A stretch of DNA of 64,000 bases from G965230615 sp965230615 (GCA_965230615.1 OZ246012.1:2914001-2978000), one strand, 5' to 3'; shown: positions 50,512-60,486, counted from the first letter of the stretch. Made by a program: numbers and translations. Notes: generated by a model not told the origin, from the sequence alone.

Positions 50512-50838
50512 ATGCGGTTAGGTAAATCTACAGTTATTCGTATTATGAGTGGGCTTGCATTGAGTTTGTTATTGAGTGCAAATGTACAAGCAAAAGCATC
50601 ATATGCCTTGCAAATTGAAAAAGCCGATCATGGCAACAATATCGTTCTGGCGACATACCGACGATACAATAATAATTCATATTATGGATATGGTTACGGT
50701 CATCGTAAATATCATCGCCGGAATTATCATTATAAAAAATATTATCGATATGGCCATAACAAGCATCGTTATTATGGTAAACGTTATAAATATGGGCGGC
50801 GGTATTATACGCGCCAGCGGTCATTACGTAATTACTAA
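50512..50838 (+). CDS. small exported Tyr/Arg/His/Lys-rich protein
   Basis: The 108-residue product has a signal peptide (about residues 1-27, cleaved near V-Q-A-K-A), a short ordered-looking stretch to about residue 48 and a low-complexity tail. The tail is almost entirely Y, R, H, K, N and G (Y-Y-G-Y-G-Y-G-H-R-K-Y is typical). It is strongly basic and aromatic. A strong GAGGAGG ribosome site suggests good expression. No family recognised; a surface, matrix or nucleic-acid-binding role is possible but unproven. Confidence 0.75.
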   Translation: MRLGKSTVIRIMSGLALSLLLSANVQAKASYALQIEKADHGNNIVLATYRRYNNNSYYGYGYGHRKYHRRNYHYKKYYRYGHNKHRYYGKRYKYGRRYYTRQRSLRNY

Positions 50839-50956
50839 TACTCTTTATTGCTAGAGTGCTTAGGTCAGTCCGTGGGGCAGCATAGGCGTATCAAGCAGTT
50901 GGTTTAGGTGGTGCGCCTATGCTTTTCTCAATATCACCTTAAAAAGATTTTTAATT

Positions 50957-53776
50957 TTATTGGCAGCGATAGCCGGTTTGCATTCTGAATAAAGCCGAGC
51001 TTTGATCAATATTAACTTCAGGCCACTCTTTATCGATAAAAGATTCAGCTTCTTCTATTGGTACCGGTTTAGAGAAAAAGTAACCCTGGGCGTAATCACA
51101 GTTAAGAGAGCAAAGCTGAATAAGCTGAGTCATATTTTCTACGCCTTCAGCAACAACCTTTAAGCCTAAACTGTGAGCCATAGAAATAATGGCCTGTGCG
51201 ATTTCTGTGTTTTCACCATCGGCGCCGATATTACTAATAAAAGACCGGTCTATTTTTAGTGCGTCGATAGGAAATTTATGTAAATAGTTCAAAGATGAAT
51301 AACCAGTGCCGAAATCATCAATAAATAACTCGACCCCCAGTGATTTGAGTTTATTGAGCTTATCAATTAACTCATGGCTCTGATTCATTAACATGCTTTC
51401 TGTTAATTCTAACTTAAAGTGGTTACTACTAATGGCTTTTTCGTCAATGACTGTATTTATAATATCGATTAAATCGTCTTGATCAAACTGCTTGCTTGAT
51501 AAATTTATATTCAGTGTCAAATCAAAATCTGGATACTGTTTTTGCCAGGCTTGTAATTGTGTGCTTGCTTCTTGAATAACCCAGTTACCTAAAGGAATAA
51601 TCAAACCGGACTCTTCTGCCAGAGGGATAAATTCAGCAGGGGGGACAATACTATCATCTGATTGCTGCCAGCGTATTAGTGCCTCAAAACCGTGGGTTCT
51701 ACCTGTGTCGAGTGAAACAATGGGTTGATAAAATAACTTAAACTCGTGTTCTTTAATAGCATTACGTAAACTACCTTCGAGTTGCAGTAGTTTATGCGCT
51801 CGGGCATGCATTTGACTATCAAAAATTTCATGGCAAGCTTTGCCATTTGATTTTGCACGATATAATGCAATATCAGCATCACGCAACACATGGTCCGGGC
51901 GTTGATAGCTGCTATCGCCAACAGCAATACCAATGCTGGTTGTAATATAGATTTCCTGGCTATGAATAAAAAATGATTTACCTAACTCTTCTTGTATGCG
52001 ATCTGATATATGTAAAACTTGTTTTAAGTCACGAGCATCTTCAATTAAAACTGTAAATTCATCACCACCTAAGCGAGCGATAGTGTCTGCGTTACGAACC
52101 AGCGACTTTAAACGGCGGCCAACTTCCACCAGCAGTTCATCACCAAATAAATGGCCTAAACTATCGTTAACGACTTTAAATCGATCAAGGTCCAAAAATA
52201 ATACCGCGCATTGATAATCTAAATCGCGTTTGGCCTGATCCAGGCAATGCTCAAGTCGATCAATAAACAATGCCCGATTAGGTAAGCCGGTAAGCCGATC
52301 AAAAAAAGCTTGATGGCGTAACTGCTCTTCGATGAGTTTGCGTTCGGTAATATCAAATGCACTGCCAATACAGGTTAGCTTACCATTTAAATTAATAAAG
52401 CCTACTGTCAGATGTAAATAGCACTGTTGACCCTCTTTAGTATCAATCACAACCTCACGATTGATATAGTTAACACTTTGATCCAGCTCATGTACTAAGC
52501 GAAACTCAACATCATCAACCAGGGCTTTTTCGAAAATATCAGCTACGCGCATATTTAATAGTTCAGTCTTACTGTAGCCTGTGATAGCTCGCATACTAGG
52601 ATTAACATAAAGAAACTTATCACGAAAAGTAAAAATAGCACTGCCTGAGGTTTCAGCTAATATTCTAAAGCGTTCTTCACTTTCCAATAATGCTCGCTGT
52701 GCTTTCTCGCGTTCATCGCTTTCACAAACACGACCTACCATATCCGCCATAGACACCGCATATTGCTGCTCATCAGTGGCCCATTTTCGGTTAAGGCCGA
52801 TATGCTCATAGAAAATAACGCCGACATAATTACCGCTAATATAAATAGGTACCGCCAACAGAGCACTGATTTCCTGTGGCAGTAAATAACAGTCTAATAA
52901 GTCCTGTGTGCGAGAATCACTCTGTACATCAGTTGCAGCGATAGCCCGGCCTGCAGTCAGTCCCTGGAAAAAATTTGGATATTGTTCGGCATTGAGGTGT
53001 TGTTGATATTGTTCAGGCCCAGATGAAGCACTATAGCGACATGTGCAGTGCAGCACAGATTGAACATCATTAAAAAACCAGATACTGATGCTGGCAATAT
53101 TCAGTGTATTAGCAGCTGTAATGGCAATTTCTTCAAAAGCGATGCTCAGATCACAGCGGTGCAAGGCCGGATTAATTGCGATATCAAATAATGATTGGTT
53201 CTGAATTTCCAAGCGCGTTTTGCTTTGTGAAGCATCTATTTCGCTTAACTTAATTTTAGTGATATCACGTAAAATTAATAGAATGTGGTTTTGTCCTAGC
53301 GGAATAGCACGGGTTTCGTAATAGACAATATCATTATTAACCATCGTGGAAAAGTCGATAGTGATTGGTATATCCTGCTCAGCAACCAGCGTTAACAGAT
53401 CATTTAAAATATCAAATACATCATGCGGTAAAAATGTTGCTAATGGTTGCCCAATAACACTGTCTGTTGATAATTGCAGCTTAGTTTCTGTGCCAACCTT
53501 ATAATTTTGTACAATGCCCTTGTTATCAACTCGAAAGAATACATCGGGCAAGACATCAAATATAGCGCGCATATCTGCATTAGCATTAAGTAGCTCACTA
53601 GAACTAATGTCTAATGATTTACCCAGCTGGTTAAGGCTCTCATCATATTCATGAAATGTCTTATTAATAACATTAATAAACTCGGTAAACTCATCATCGA
53701 GTTCACGACGTTTATTCATATGTTGTTTCAAATGACGTTTAAGCAAGCTGTGCTGTTTTTTCATAAAAGTGTGCAA
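50957..53776 (-). CDS. PAS-GAF-PAS-GGDEF-EAL cyclic-di-GMP protein
   Basis: The 939-residue cytoplasmic protein has no membrane helix. Domains in order: coiled coil (1-60), PAS (about 65-175), GAF (about 200-350), PAS (about 365-485), GGDEF (about 490-650) and EAL (about 665-910). The cyclase motif R-L-G-G-D-E-F is intact. So are the phosphodiesterase residues E-A-L-I-R-W, E-L-T-E-S, D-D-F-G-T-G-Y-S-S and K-I-D-R-S-F. It may therefore make or break c-di-GMP; which activity prevails cannot be told. Confidence 0.93.
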   Translation of the reverse strand: MHTFMKKQHSLLKRHLKQHMNKRRELDDEFTEFINVINKTFHEYDESLNQLGKSLDISSSELLNANADMRAIFDVLPDVFFRVDNKGIVQNYKVGTETKLQLSTDSVIGQPLATFLPHDVFDILNDLLTLVAEQDIPITIDFSTMVNNDIVYYETRAIPLGQNHILLILRDITKIKLSEIDASQSKTRLEIQNQSLFDIAINPALHRCDLSIAFEEIAITAANTLNIASISIWFFNDVQSVLHCTCRYSASSGPEQYQQHLNAEQYPNFFQGLTAGRAIAATDVQSDSRTQDLLDCYLLPQEISALLAVPIYISGNYVGVIFYEHIGLNRKWATDEQQYAVSMADMVGRVCESDEREKAQRALLESEERFRILAETSGSAIFTFRDKFLYVNPSMRAITGYSKTELLNMRVADIFEKALVDDVEFRLVHELDQSVNYINREVVIDTKEGQQCYLHLTVGFINLNGKLTCIGSAFDITERKLIEEQLRHQAFFDRLTGLPNRALFIDRLEHCLDQAKRDLDYQCAVLFLDLDRFKVVNDSLGHLFGDELLVEVGRRLKSLVRNADTIARLGGDEFTVLIEDARDLKQVLHISDRIQEELGKSFFIHSQEIYITTSIGIAVGDSSYQRPDHVLRDADIALYRAKSNGKACHEIFDSQMHARAHKLLQLEGSLRNAIKEHEFKLFYQPIVSLDTGRTHGFEALIRWQQSDDSIVPPAEFIPLAEESGLIIPLGNWVIQEASTQLQAWQKQYPDFDLTLNINLSSKQFDQDDLIDIINTVIDEKAISSNHFKLELTESMLMNQSHELIDKLNKLKSLGVELFIDDFGTGYSSLNYLHKFPIDALKIDRSFISNIGADGENTEIAQAIISMAHSLGLKVVAEGVENMTQLIQLCSLNCDYAQGYFFSKPVPIEEAESFIDKEWPEVNIDQSSALFRMQTGYRCQ

Positions 53777-54539
53777 CTGTTATATAACACTAAAGATAAT
53801 TAATCAGGTAAGCAGAACAGATGAGAGAAAAGAGTGTGTTGCCTGACAAGTGTTATTGATAAGGTTGCGCAAGAATTTGCAGCAAATTGCCTGGCTGTAC
53901 GTATCACGTATTATTGTCCTTAACATTATCATCCACTGTGCTTACTATCGGTCGGCAACCCAAAATCTTTAGCGGTGATTGATATCCTATGCAAGACATA
54001 AACGCGATTAAAAACAGTTATTTAGACTAAATATTAGTGCGTAACAGCACTTAGTGGGCGTGCTAATATTGTCTTGGGCTTTGGGCGGTTGTGCGCATTA
54101 GTTGCTTTTTATCAGAGTGTAAACACCATGAATAATGACTGCTATCTGCAGGGCTGAACCCAGTAATAATATTACGATACCCTAAGCCATCAATCGTGCA
54201 AGATTGATAACAATCGCTGGATAGCGTTTGCTGTGAAAAAGTGTCACAGCATACGATAACTGTTATGAGTAGAATAGTTTACTGTGGCTAATAGCACTTG
54301 AGTCATTAAGCACTGGCCCTTAAAAAACGAGGATAAGAAGCAAGCATGCTCTACCAAAAAGCACGATTGCGATCAGTTGATGCGTCTGGTTCAATACCTT
54401 GAGTGTTATCTAAAAAGGCGAATAAAATATTAAAAGCTGAACTGCATATTAAGATCAACGGCATGCTAAAATAATAGTCATAAATTATTAACCTATACAT
54501 CTTAATTATTCGCTATACATTACTGGGAGAATATCCACT
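53777..54539. other. 763-bp gene-free gap upstream of rsmG
   Basis: No credible open frame, tRNA or DnaA box cluster was found on either strand. The right end holds a TATACAT-type -10 and the GGGAG ribosome site of rsmG. The rest is unexplained, AT-rich sequence with several short inverted repeats. Confidence 0.5.
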
Positions 54540-55184
54540 GTGGTTTCGCAACATGCAGTACTGGGTAAAGGTTTGCAAGCACTCAACATTGACTGCAGTG
54601 ATCAGCAGCTTGAGCAGCTACTCGCTTATGTTGCCTTACTGCAAAAGTGGAATCATGCTTATAACCTGACGGCGATTCGCGACCCGGAACAAATGTTGAC
54701 GCATCATATTTTAGATAGCCTCAGTGTCAGTGCTCATGTGCAGGGTAAGCATATTCTTGATGCCGGTGCGGGTGCAGGTTTGCCGGGTATTCCCTTGGCG
54801 ATTTTACAACAAGAAAAGCACTTTACCTTGCTCGATAGCAATGGCAAGAAAACCCGTTTTATGCAGCAGGCCGTTTTAGAGTTGCAATTAAAGAATGTGG
54901 AAGTGATTAAATTTCGCTTAGAAGAGTATCGTCCGGCGCGTAGCTTTGATACAGTAATGAGTAGAGCGTTTACCAGTATTAATGCGTTTATCCAACGTTC
55001 ATCAAAAGTTTGTTCACAGGATACACACATCTTGTGCATGAAGGGGCAGTATCCAGCAGAGGAACTGCAGGCTTTTGCAGAAATGACGGATAAAAACGCC
55101 GAGCTACAGGCAGTACATAAGCTGCAGGTGCCAGGCATTGATGCTGAACGTCATTTAGTGTGTTTTAAATGGGTGTGCTTATGA
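54540..55184 (+). CDS. rsmG: 16S rRNA m7G527 methyltransferase
   Basis: RsmG (GidB) methylates G527 of 16S rRNA. The 214-residue protein carries the SAM motif D-A-G-A-G-A-G-L-P-G-I-P and the N-terminal L-L-Q-K-W-N-x-A-Y-N-L-T-A-I-R. The start is a GTG behind GGGAG. Its stop overlaps the parA start (ATGA). Unlike in many relatives, it does not directly follow mnmG; 4.4 kb lie between them. Confidence 0.96.
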   Translation: MVSQHAVLGKGLQALNIDCSDQQLEQLLAYVALLQKWNHAYNLTAIRDPEQMLTHHILDSLSVSAHVQGKHILDAGAGAGLPGIPLAILQQEKHFTLLDSNGKKTRFMQQAVLELQLKNVEVIKFRLEEYRPARSFDTVMSRAFTSINAFIQRSSKVCSQDTHILCMKGQYPAEELQAFAEMTDKNAELQAVHKLQVPGIDAERHLVCFKWVCL

Positions 55185-55978
55185 CCAAAATTATTGTTGT
55201 TGCAAATCAAAAAGGTGGTGTGGGTAAAACCACAACCAGTATCAACTTGGCTGCCTCATTGGCAACGACTAACCAAAAAGTATTGCTGATCGATATTGAT
55301 CCTCAGGGCAATGCCACCATGGGTTGTGGCATTGACAAAAATGCCATTGAAGTGAGCACCTGTGAAGTGCTGCTGGGTGAGGCGAATATACGGGACAGCA
55401 TCAGGGAGCTGGATGATGTAGGCTTTGACCTGCTGCCCGCCAATGGTGACCTGACAGCGGCTGAAGTAGCTCTGATGAGTGCTGATGCCCGTGAGCAGCG
55501 GCTGAAACGAGCCATTGCTGAGATTAGCGATGACTATCACTATATTATCATTGATTGCCCACCTTCTCTGAATATGCTGACGCTCAATGCCTTGGTAGCG
55601 GGCACGGGTGTCTTAATTCCAATGCAGTGTGAGTATTATGCCCTTGAAGGGCTCTCGGCTTTGATTCAAACCATTGAAAATGTCCGCAAAACTGTTAATC
55701 CTGCGCTACAGTTAGAAGGACTGTTGCGAACCATGTATGATCCTCGCAATAATCTGGCTTTAGATGTTTCTGATCAGCTACAGGGTCACTTTGAAGACCG
55801 CTTATATCGCACCATTATTCCACGCAATGTCCGCGTGGCCGAGGCGCCAAGTTTTGGCAAGCCGGTCATTCAATATGACAAAACCTCACGTGGTGCCCTG
55901 GCCTATATGGCGCTTGCTGGTGAGATTCTACGCAAAGATGCCAAACAACGCCGTGAACAGGCGGCGCTTACTCAATAG
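55181..55978 (+). CDS. parA: chromosome partitioning ATPase ParA (Soj)
   Basis: ParA forms the ATP-dependent DNA-bound gradient that moves ParB-parS complexes. From the ATG at 55181 the 265-residue protein has the deviant Walker A K-G-G-V-G-K-T-T, the D-I-D-P-Q-G-N-A-T switch and D-C-P-P-S-L. It is coupled to rsmG and followed by parB 16 bp later. Confidence 0.96.
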   Translation: MTKIIVVANQKGGVGKTTTSINLAASLATTNQKVLLIDIDPQGNATMGCGIDKNAIEVSTCEVLLGEANIRDSIRELDDVGFDLLPANGDLTAAEVALMSADAREQRLKRAIAEISDDYHYIIIDCPPSLNMLTLNALVAGTGVLIPMQCEYYALEGLSALIQTIENVRKTVNPALQLEGLLRTMYDPRNNLALDVSDQLQGHFEDRLYRTIIPRNVRVAEAPSFGKPVIQYDKTSRGALAYMALAGEILRKDAKQRREQAALTQ

Positions 55979-55994
55979 ATAGCAGGAGCAGTAC

Positions 55995-56885
55995 ATGTCG
56001 ACAAAGCGACGCGGCCTTGGCAAAGGCTTTGACGCACTCTTGGGCGATGCTGGCAGTAGCCTAGCTGATACCGCAGCGGTGGATTCGGCCGCTGATGGCG
56101 GTACGCAGCGGCAAGATAATGAGCTTAAGTACTTACCTATCGATAAAATAACTCGAGGCCCTTACCAGCCGCGCATGCATTTCGAGCAATCGGCACTCGA
56201 AGAGCTGGCCGACTCCATCCGTGCGCAAGGTGTATTGCAGCCGATTGTTGTTCGGCCTATTGGCAATGATTACGAACTGATTGCTGGCGAGCGGCGCTGG
56301 CGGGCAGCCCAACTGGCCGAGTTGCAGGAAATTCCAGCGGTTGTGCGTGATTTGCCAGATCAAACTGCAGCGGCAGTGGCTCTGATTGAGAATATTCAGC
56401 GTGAAGATCTCAACCCTTTAGAAGAAGCCAAAGCCCTGCAGCGCCTGATTGCTGAGTTTGATATGACACATCAGGAAGTGTCTGAATCGGTGGGGCGCTC
56501 GCGTGCCAGCGTGAGTAACTTGCTGCGCTTGTTGGATTTGGCCGATGAGGCGAAAACTTTGCTCGATAGTGGTCAGCTGGATATGGGGCATGCCCGCGCG
56601 CTGCTTGGCTTATCATCGGGCAAACAAGTCGAATTGGCCAAGCAAATTGCCGCCAAAGGCTTGTCAGTACGTGAAACGGAGCGACAGGTAAAGCAGTTAC
56701 TACAAGCCTCATCTGTTGACAGCAAAAAAGCCGGTGATCCCGATATCAACCGCCTGGAACAAGAACTGTCGGACCAGATCGGTGCGAAAGTCCAAATTCA
56801 GCACAGTGGCTCGGGTAAAGGTAAGCTGATCATCAACTACAAAAGCAGCGATGAGCTAGAGGGCGTATTACAACGCCTGCGCTAA
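55995..56885 (+). CDS. parB: chromosome partitioning protein ParB (Spo0J)
   Basis: ParB is the CTP-binding clamp that loads at parS. The 296-residue protein starts R-G-L-G-K-G-F-D-A-L-L-G, has the CTPase motif G-E-R-R-W-R-A and its helix-turn-helix (S-V-G-R-S-R-A-S-V-S-N-L-L-R-L), and a C-terminal dimerisation domain. Its parS targets are found at 37693-37708 and 38314-38329. Confidence 0.96.
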   Translation: MSTKRRGLGKGFDALLGDAGSSLADTAAVDSAADGGTQRQDNELKYLPIDKITRGPYQPRMHFEQSALEELADSIRAQGVLQPIVVRPIGNDYELIAGERRWRAAQLAELQEIPAVVRDLPDQTAAAVALIENIQREDLNPLEEAKALQRLIAEFDMTHQEVSESVGRSRASVSNLLRLLDLADEAKTLLDSGQLDMGHARALLGLSSGKQVELAKQIAAKGLSVRETERQVKQLLQASSVDSKKAGDPDINRLEQELSDQIGAKVQIQHSGSGKGKLIINYKSSDELEGVLQRLR

Positions 56886-56989
56886 AGAAAGACACCGTTT
56901 CCCAATGAGGTCCATGTCATGCCCCACTCGATTGGGCCAGTGACAATACTTCAGCAAAACCCTGAAGCTGCAGCATTAAACAACCCCGG

Positions 56990-57652
56990 CTATTTAGCCG
57001 ACTTAATCAGGTTTTTCAGTGCGGATTTAGCTTTACGGAGGTCCATGCTATTACGGATAGGGAGTTGCACAGTATCGGCATGTTTCTTATAAAACCGGTT
57101 AATAGCCCGTTTTTCGCCTTTGTTCAGGCGATCAAGGTCTAAAAAGCGACGGTTAATATTGCCTTTAAGCTTAATTGTACTATCGCCAAAGATCGCCAGG
57201 CGCTTTTGTGAGCCGGTAACGCTGACCTCACTCAATGGGATGCTAAAGGCGATAAGCGGGCAGGCTTTGTTGCGTTTGCCCTGTACGTTTTTAGCGCCAT
57301 ACTCGGTACATACCTGTTGTTGGTACTGCAGTGTTGTTGCGCTAATCTGTACATCTTCTGCATTGATGGCTGCTGCCAGATAGGTTGTCGGATCTTCCAG
57401 TGGTGCCTTGGCAATGGGTTTTGCCGACGCTGTAGCAGTGTCAGTATCAGGGCTAGACTCTGTTGTAACTTCGGGCTTGTCGGCTGTATTGACAGTTGCG
57501 CTATCAGTACAGATAGCCGTGATCTGAGTAGGGGTAAACCCTTTAGATAGGTAAAACTCAATGTCTTGCCGCTCGCAGGCAGCATAACTCGAGAGTGAAA
57601 AGCCACTGGATAGAAAAACCCAGGTGATACAACAGGATTTAAAATTTAGCAT
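56990..57652 (-). CDS. exported protein of unknown function
   Basis: The 220-residue product has a signal peptide (cleaved near S-S-Y-A-A-C), an N-terminal C-E-R-Q-D-I-E-F-Y-L-S-K-G-F-T-P-T-Q-I motif, a T/A/P-rich linker (about 50-85) and a basic C-terminal domain. The S-K-G-F-x-x-x-Q-I-x-x-I-C segment recalls short motifs in other proteobacterial exported proteins. No named function. Confidence 0.72.
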   Translation of the reverse strand: MLNFKSCCITWVFLSSGFSLSSYAACERQDIEFYLSKGFTPTQITAICTDSATVNTADKPEVTTESSPDTDTATASAKPIAKAPLEDPTTYLAAAINAEDVQISATTLQYQQQVCTEYGAKNVQGKRNKACPLIAFSIPLSEVSVTGSQKRLAIFGDSTIKLKGNINRRFLDLDRLNKGEKRAINRFYKKHADTVQLPIRNSMDLRKAKSALKNLIKSAK

Positions 57653-57771
57653 TACGGGATAAAGACCTTTTACTGCGGTAAATAAAAACTGCGCAAAACG
57701 CGATTGTGGACTAGATTATTGCTATCGACCAGCTATTTTCGTGACAAGTCGATTAAGTTACGGCCGTTCCA

Positions 57772-57801
57772 TTGACCCTGGTATGAGTAACTATATATAA
57801 T
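57772..57801 (+). promoter_or_regulatory. atp operon promoter
   Basis: TTGACC (57772-57777) and a perfect TATAAT (57796-57801) are 18 bp apart, about 67 bp before atpI. Confidence 0.72.
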
Positions 57802-57867
57802 TGCGCGCGCCGTCAAACTGCTTCTTGGCTAGATTAGGGGTCAAGCTAATGGAAAGCAATTTGGCGC

Positions 57868-58242
57868 ATGGCGACCTGTATGAATAATCGAGTTAAAACT
57901 GCATTTTTGGTTATCCTGGCCCAGGCCGCAGCTACCCTGATAATCAGTGTCATAATGTTTGCGACCGCTGATACGCATAGCGCGTTATCGGCGACGATGG
58001 GTGGCGTGGTCAGCTTGTTGGTAACCGGCATTTTCAGTGCCAGAGTGATGCTCGGTAAGATGGAATGGTCCCCAGAGCGGTTTATGCAGCGGCTGTACCG
58101 AGCCGAGATGCAAAAAATCATACTAGCAGCAGTTTTACTATTTGCCGCACTGAAGTGGCTGGCATTTGCCCCCTTGCCTCTGTTAGCAGCATTTTTGCTA
58201 ACAATGATGGCCAGCTGGTTTGTGCTGCTAGCTAAGATTTAA
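57868..58242 (+). CDS. atpI: ATP synthase protein I
   Basis: AtpI is a small membrane protein that assists assembly of the c-ring. The 124-residue product has four hydrophobic segments and the AtpI pattern, with T-M-G-G-V-V-S-L-L and A-E-M-Q-K-I-I-L-A-A-V-L-L. ATG at 57868 or 57880 could be the start. It is the first gene of the operon. Confidence 0.88.
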   Translation: MATCMNNRVKTAFLVILAQAAATLIISVIMFATADTHSALSATMGGVVSLLVTGIFSARVMLGKMEWSPERFMQRLYRAEMQKIILAAVLLFAALKWLAFAPLPLLAAFLLTMMASWFVLLAKI

Positions 58243-58297
58243 GGTAAACACTGCCCCGAATTTTTAATAGACATTTAATTGGCGATTACAGCAGATT

Positions 58298-59140
58298 ATG
58301 GCGAGTGAAAACGGTCTAACGTCCGGCGAATATATTAAGCATCACCTTAGCAACCTTACTTATGGTCGTCATCCTGATGGTCATTGGGGCTTTGCCCATA
58401 GCGCAGCAGAAGCCAAAGAAATGGGCTTCTGGGCTATCCACGTCGATTCGATGGTATGGTCAATTGGTTTAGGCGCACTATTCCTAATTGTCTTTGCCCG
58501 TATTGCCCGTAAGGCAAGCACAGCGACCCCAACGGGTTTCCATAATTTTGTTGAAATGCTGGTAGAGTTTGTCGACAACAGCGTTAAACAAACCTTTCAT
58601 GGTAAAAATTCTCTGATCGCACCATTGGCTTTGACCGTCTTTGTCTGGGTATTCCTGATGAATACCATGGACTGGTTACCGATCGACTGGGTGCCGGAGC
58701 TGGCCAAGCTGATGGGCATTCACTACATGAAGATTGTACCCAGTACCGACCCTAATATCACCATGGCCTTGGCCTTGAGCGTCTTTATCCTGGTTATCTT
58801 CTTTAGTATTAAGGTAAAAGGCTTAGGCGGCTTTTTGGGCGAGCTGGCCTTCCAGCCATTTGGTAAGTGGATGTTACCGGTTAACTTTGTATTAGAAACG
58901 GTTGCCTTATTGGCTAAGCCGTTATCACTTGGTCTGCGGTTGTTCGGTAACCTGTATGCTGCTGAGTTGATCTTTATCCTGATTGCCATTATGTACAGCG
59001 GCGGCGTGGCCTTTGGCCTATTCGGCGGTGTGTTGCAGTTCTTCTGGGCAGTGTTTCACTTACTGGTGATACCGTTGCAGGCATTTATTTTTATGATGTT
59101 ATCGATTGTGTACTTAAGTCAGGCACACGAACATCACTAA
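58298..59140 (+). CDS. atpB: ATP synthase Fo subunit a
   Basis: Subunit a forms the proton half-channels. The 280-residue protein has the essential Arg in L-S-L-G-L-R-L-F-G-N-L-Y-A and the final helix with Q-A-F-I-F-M-M-L-S-I-V-Y-L. Its length and five or more helices are normal. Confidence 0.97.
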   Translation: MASENGLTSGEYIKHHLSNLTYGRHPDGHWGFAHSAAEAKEMGFWAIHVDSMVWSIGLGALFLIVFARIARKASTATPTGFHNFVEMLVEFVDNSVKQTFHGKNSLIAPLALTVFVWVFLMNTMDWLPIDWVPELAKLMGIHYMKIVPSTDPNITMALALSVFILVIFFSIKVKGLGGFLGELAFQPFGKWMLPVNFVLETVALLAKPLSLGLRLFGNLYAAELIFILIAIMYSGGVAFGLFGGVLQFFWAVFHLLVIPLQAFIFMMLSIVYLSQAHEHH

Positions 59141-59189
59141 TCGTTTTTGTATTTTTGTTAATTAAATTATTACTTCGTAGGAGAAGAGT

Positions 59190-59438
59190 ATGGATCCCGT
59201 AATTGGTTTTGCAGCCATTGGTGTAGGTTTAATGCTTGGCTTGGCCGCTATTGGTGCTGCCATTGGTGTAGGTTTGATGGGTGGCCGCTTCTTAGAAGGT
59301 TGTGCACGTCAACCAGAAATGACACCAATGTTACAAACAAAAATGTTCTTGTTGGCGGGTTTGATCGATGCTGTGCCGATTATCTCGGTAGCGATGGGTT
59401 TATACGTTCTATTTGCTACGCCAATTTTCCAATTCTAA
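59190..59438 (+). CDS. atpE: ATP synthase Fo subunit c
   Basis: The 82-residue hairpin has two membrane helices joined by the polar loop R-Q-P-E-M. The proton-carrying Asp60 lies in A-G-L-I-D-A-V-P. The sodium-site pattern is absent, so it is a proton-type ring. Confidence 0.97.
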   Translation: MDPVIGFAAIGVGLMLGLAAIGAAIGVGLMGGRFLEGCARQPEMTPMLQTKMFLLAGLIDAVPIISVAMGLYVLFATPIFQF

Positions 59439-59462
59439 TTGGTCTTGTAACGGGGAACCGCA

Positions 59463-59933
59463 GTGAATATTAACCTTACACTGATTGGTCAATCGATTTC
59501 GTTTTTCGTGTTTGTGTTCTTTTGCTGGAAGTTTGTCTGGCCGCCGATTATTACGGCCTTACATGAGCGGCAAAAGAAAATTGCTGATGGCTTAGCCGCT
59601 GCCGAACAAGGTGCGCATCGTAAGCAACAGGCTGAAGAAGAAGCTCAAAAAGTCATTCAAGAAGCCAAACAGCAGGCACAAGAGATTATTTCGCTGGCAC
59701 AGAAGCGTGATACGCAAATGATCGAAGAAGCCAAAGAAACGGCACGTACCGAAGGTGATCGTATTAAGCAGGCGGCACAATCGGAAATTGAACAAGAAAT
59801 TAACCGCGCAAAAGAAACACTGCGTGCACAAGTTGCTGCGATTGCAGTATCAGGTGCCGAGAAAATTTTGCAACGTGAAGTTGATGCAAGCTCTCATCAG
59901 GCAGTGCTTGATGAGCTGGTATCACAGGTTTAA
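59463..59933 (+). CDS. atpF: ATP synthase Fo subunit b
   Basis: The 156-residue protein has one N-terminal membrane helix (about 7-28) and a long alanine/glutamate-rich coiled coil that forms the peripheral stalk. GTG 59463 is the start. Standard place between c and delta. Confidence 0.96.
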   Translation: MNINLTLIGQSISFFVFVFFCWKFVWPPIITALHERQKKIADGLAAAEQGAHRKQQAEEEAQKVIQEAKQQAQEIISLAQKRDTQMIEEAKETARTEGDRIKQAAQSEIEQEINRAKETLRAQVAAIAVSGAEKILQREVDASSHQAVLDELVSQV

Positions 59934-59949
59934 GTAAACGGGATCGAAT

Positions 59950-60486
59950 GTGAGCGACTTTATCACACTTGCCAGACCATACGCCCGGGCTGCTTTTGAG
60001 TATGCCCGTGAGCATGGCAAATTAGAGCATTGGTCAAAAAGCCTTGCCCTGTTGGCTGAGATTGCCAAAGACAAGCATATGGTTAAGTTGTTGCATGCGC
60101 CCAAACTTAGCCGTACCGAAAAAGCTAAGTTATTAATTCGAGTAGCCGGCGATGAGCTAGACAAGCATGGAGAAAACTTCGTGCACTTGTTGGCCGAAAA
60201 CGGTCGCTTGCATATCTTAGCCGTTATTGCACAAGCCTATGAAGACTATCGTGCCACACTAGAAGGTTCGGTTGATGCCACTGTGGTATCAGCGCATGAA
60301 GTCAGTGATGAGCAAAAGCAAAGCATTATTGCTTCGCTAGAGAAGCGCTTGGGCAAAAAGGTTAGCCTGGACAGTAAAGTGGATCCATCATTGATTGGTG
60401 GAGCCATTATTAAAGCCGGTGACCTGGTGATAGATGGCAGCATCAAAAGCCGTTTGCAGAAGCTTGCTTCGGCCATGGCTCATTAA
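59950..60486 (+). CDS. atpH: ATP synthase F1 subunit delta
   Basis: Delta links the F1 head to the b stalk. The 178-residue product has the opening T-L-A-R-P-Y-A-R-A-A-F and the C-terminal D-P-S-L-I-G-G-A-I-I-K-A-G-D family motif. The start is a GTG at 59950. Confidence 0.96.
   Translation: MSDFITLARPYARAAFEYAREHGKLEHWSKSLALLAEIAKDKHMVKLLHAPKLSRTEKAKLLIRVAGDELDKHGENFVHLLAENGRLHILAVIAQAYEDYRATLEGSVDATVVSAHEVSDEQKQSIIASLEKRLGKKVSLDSKVDPSLIGGAIIKAGDLVIDGSIKSRLQKLASAMAH

Noticed and set aside
50543..50854. Open frames overlapping the Tyr/Arg-rich gene in other frames
   Set aside because: They are products of the repetitive TAT/CAT codon pattern; only the 50512 frame has a signal peptide and a strong ribosome site.
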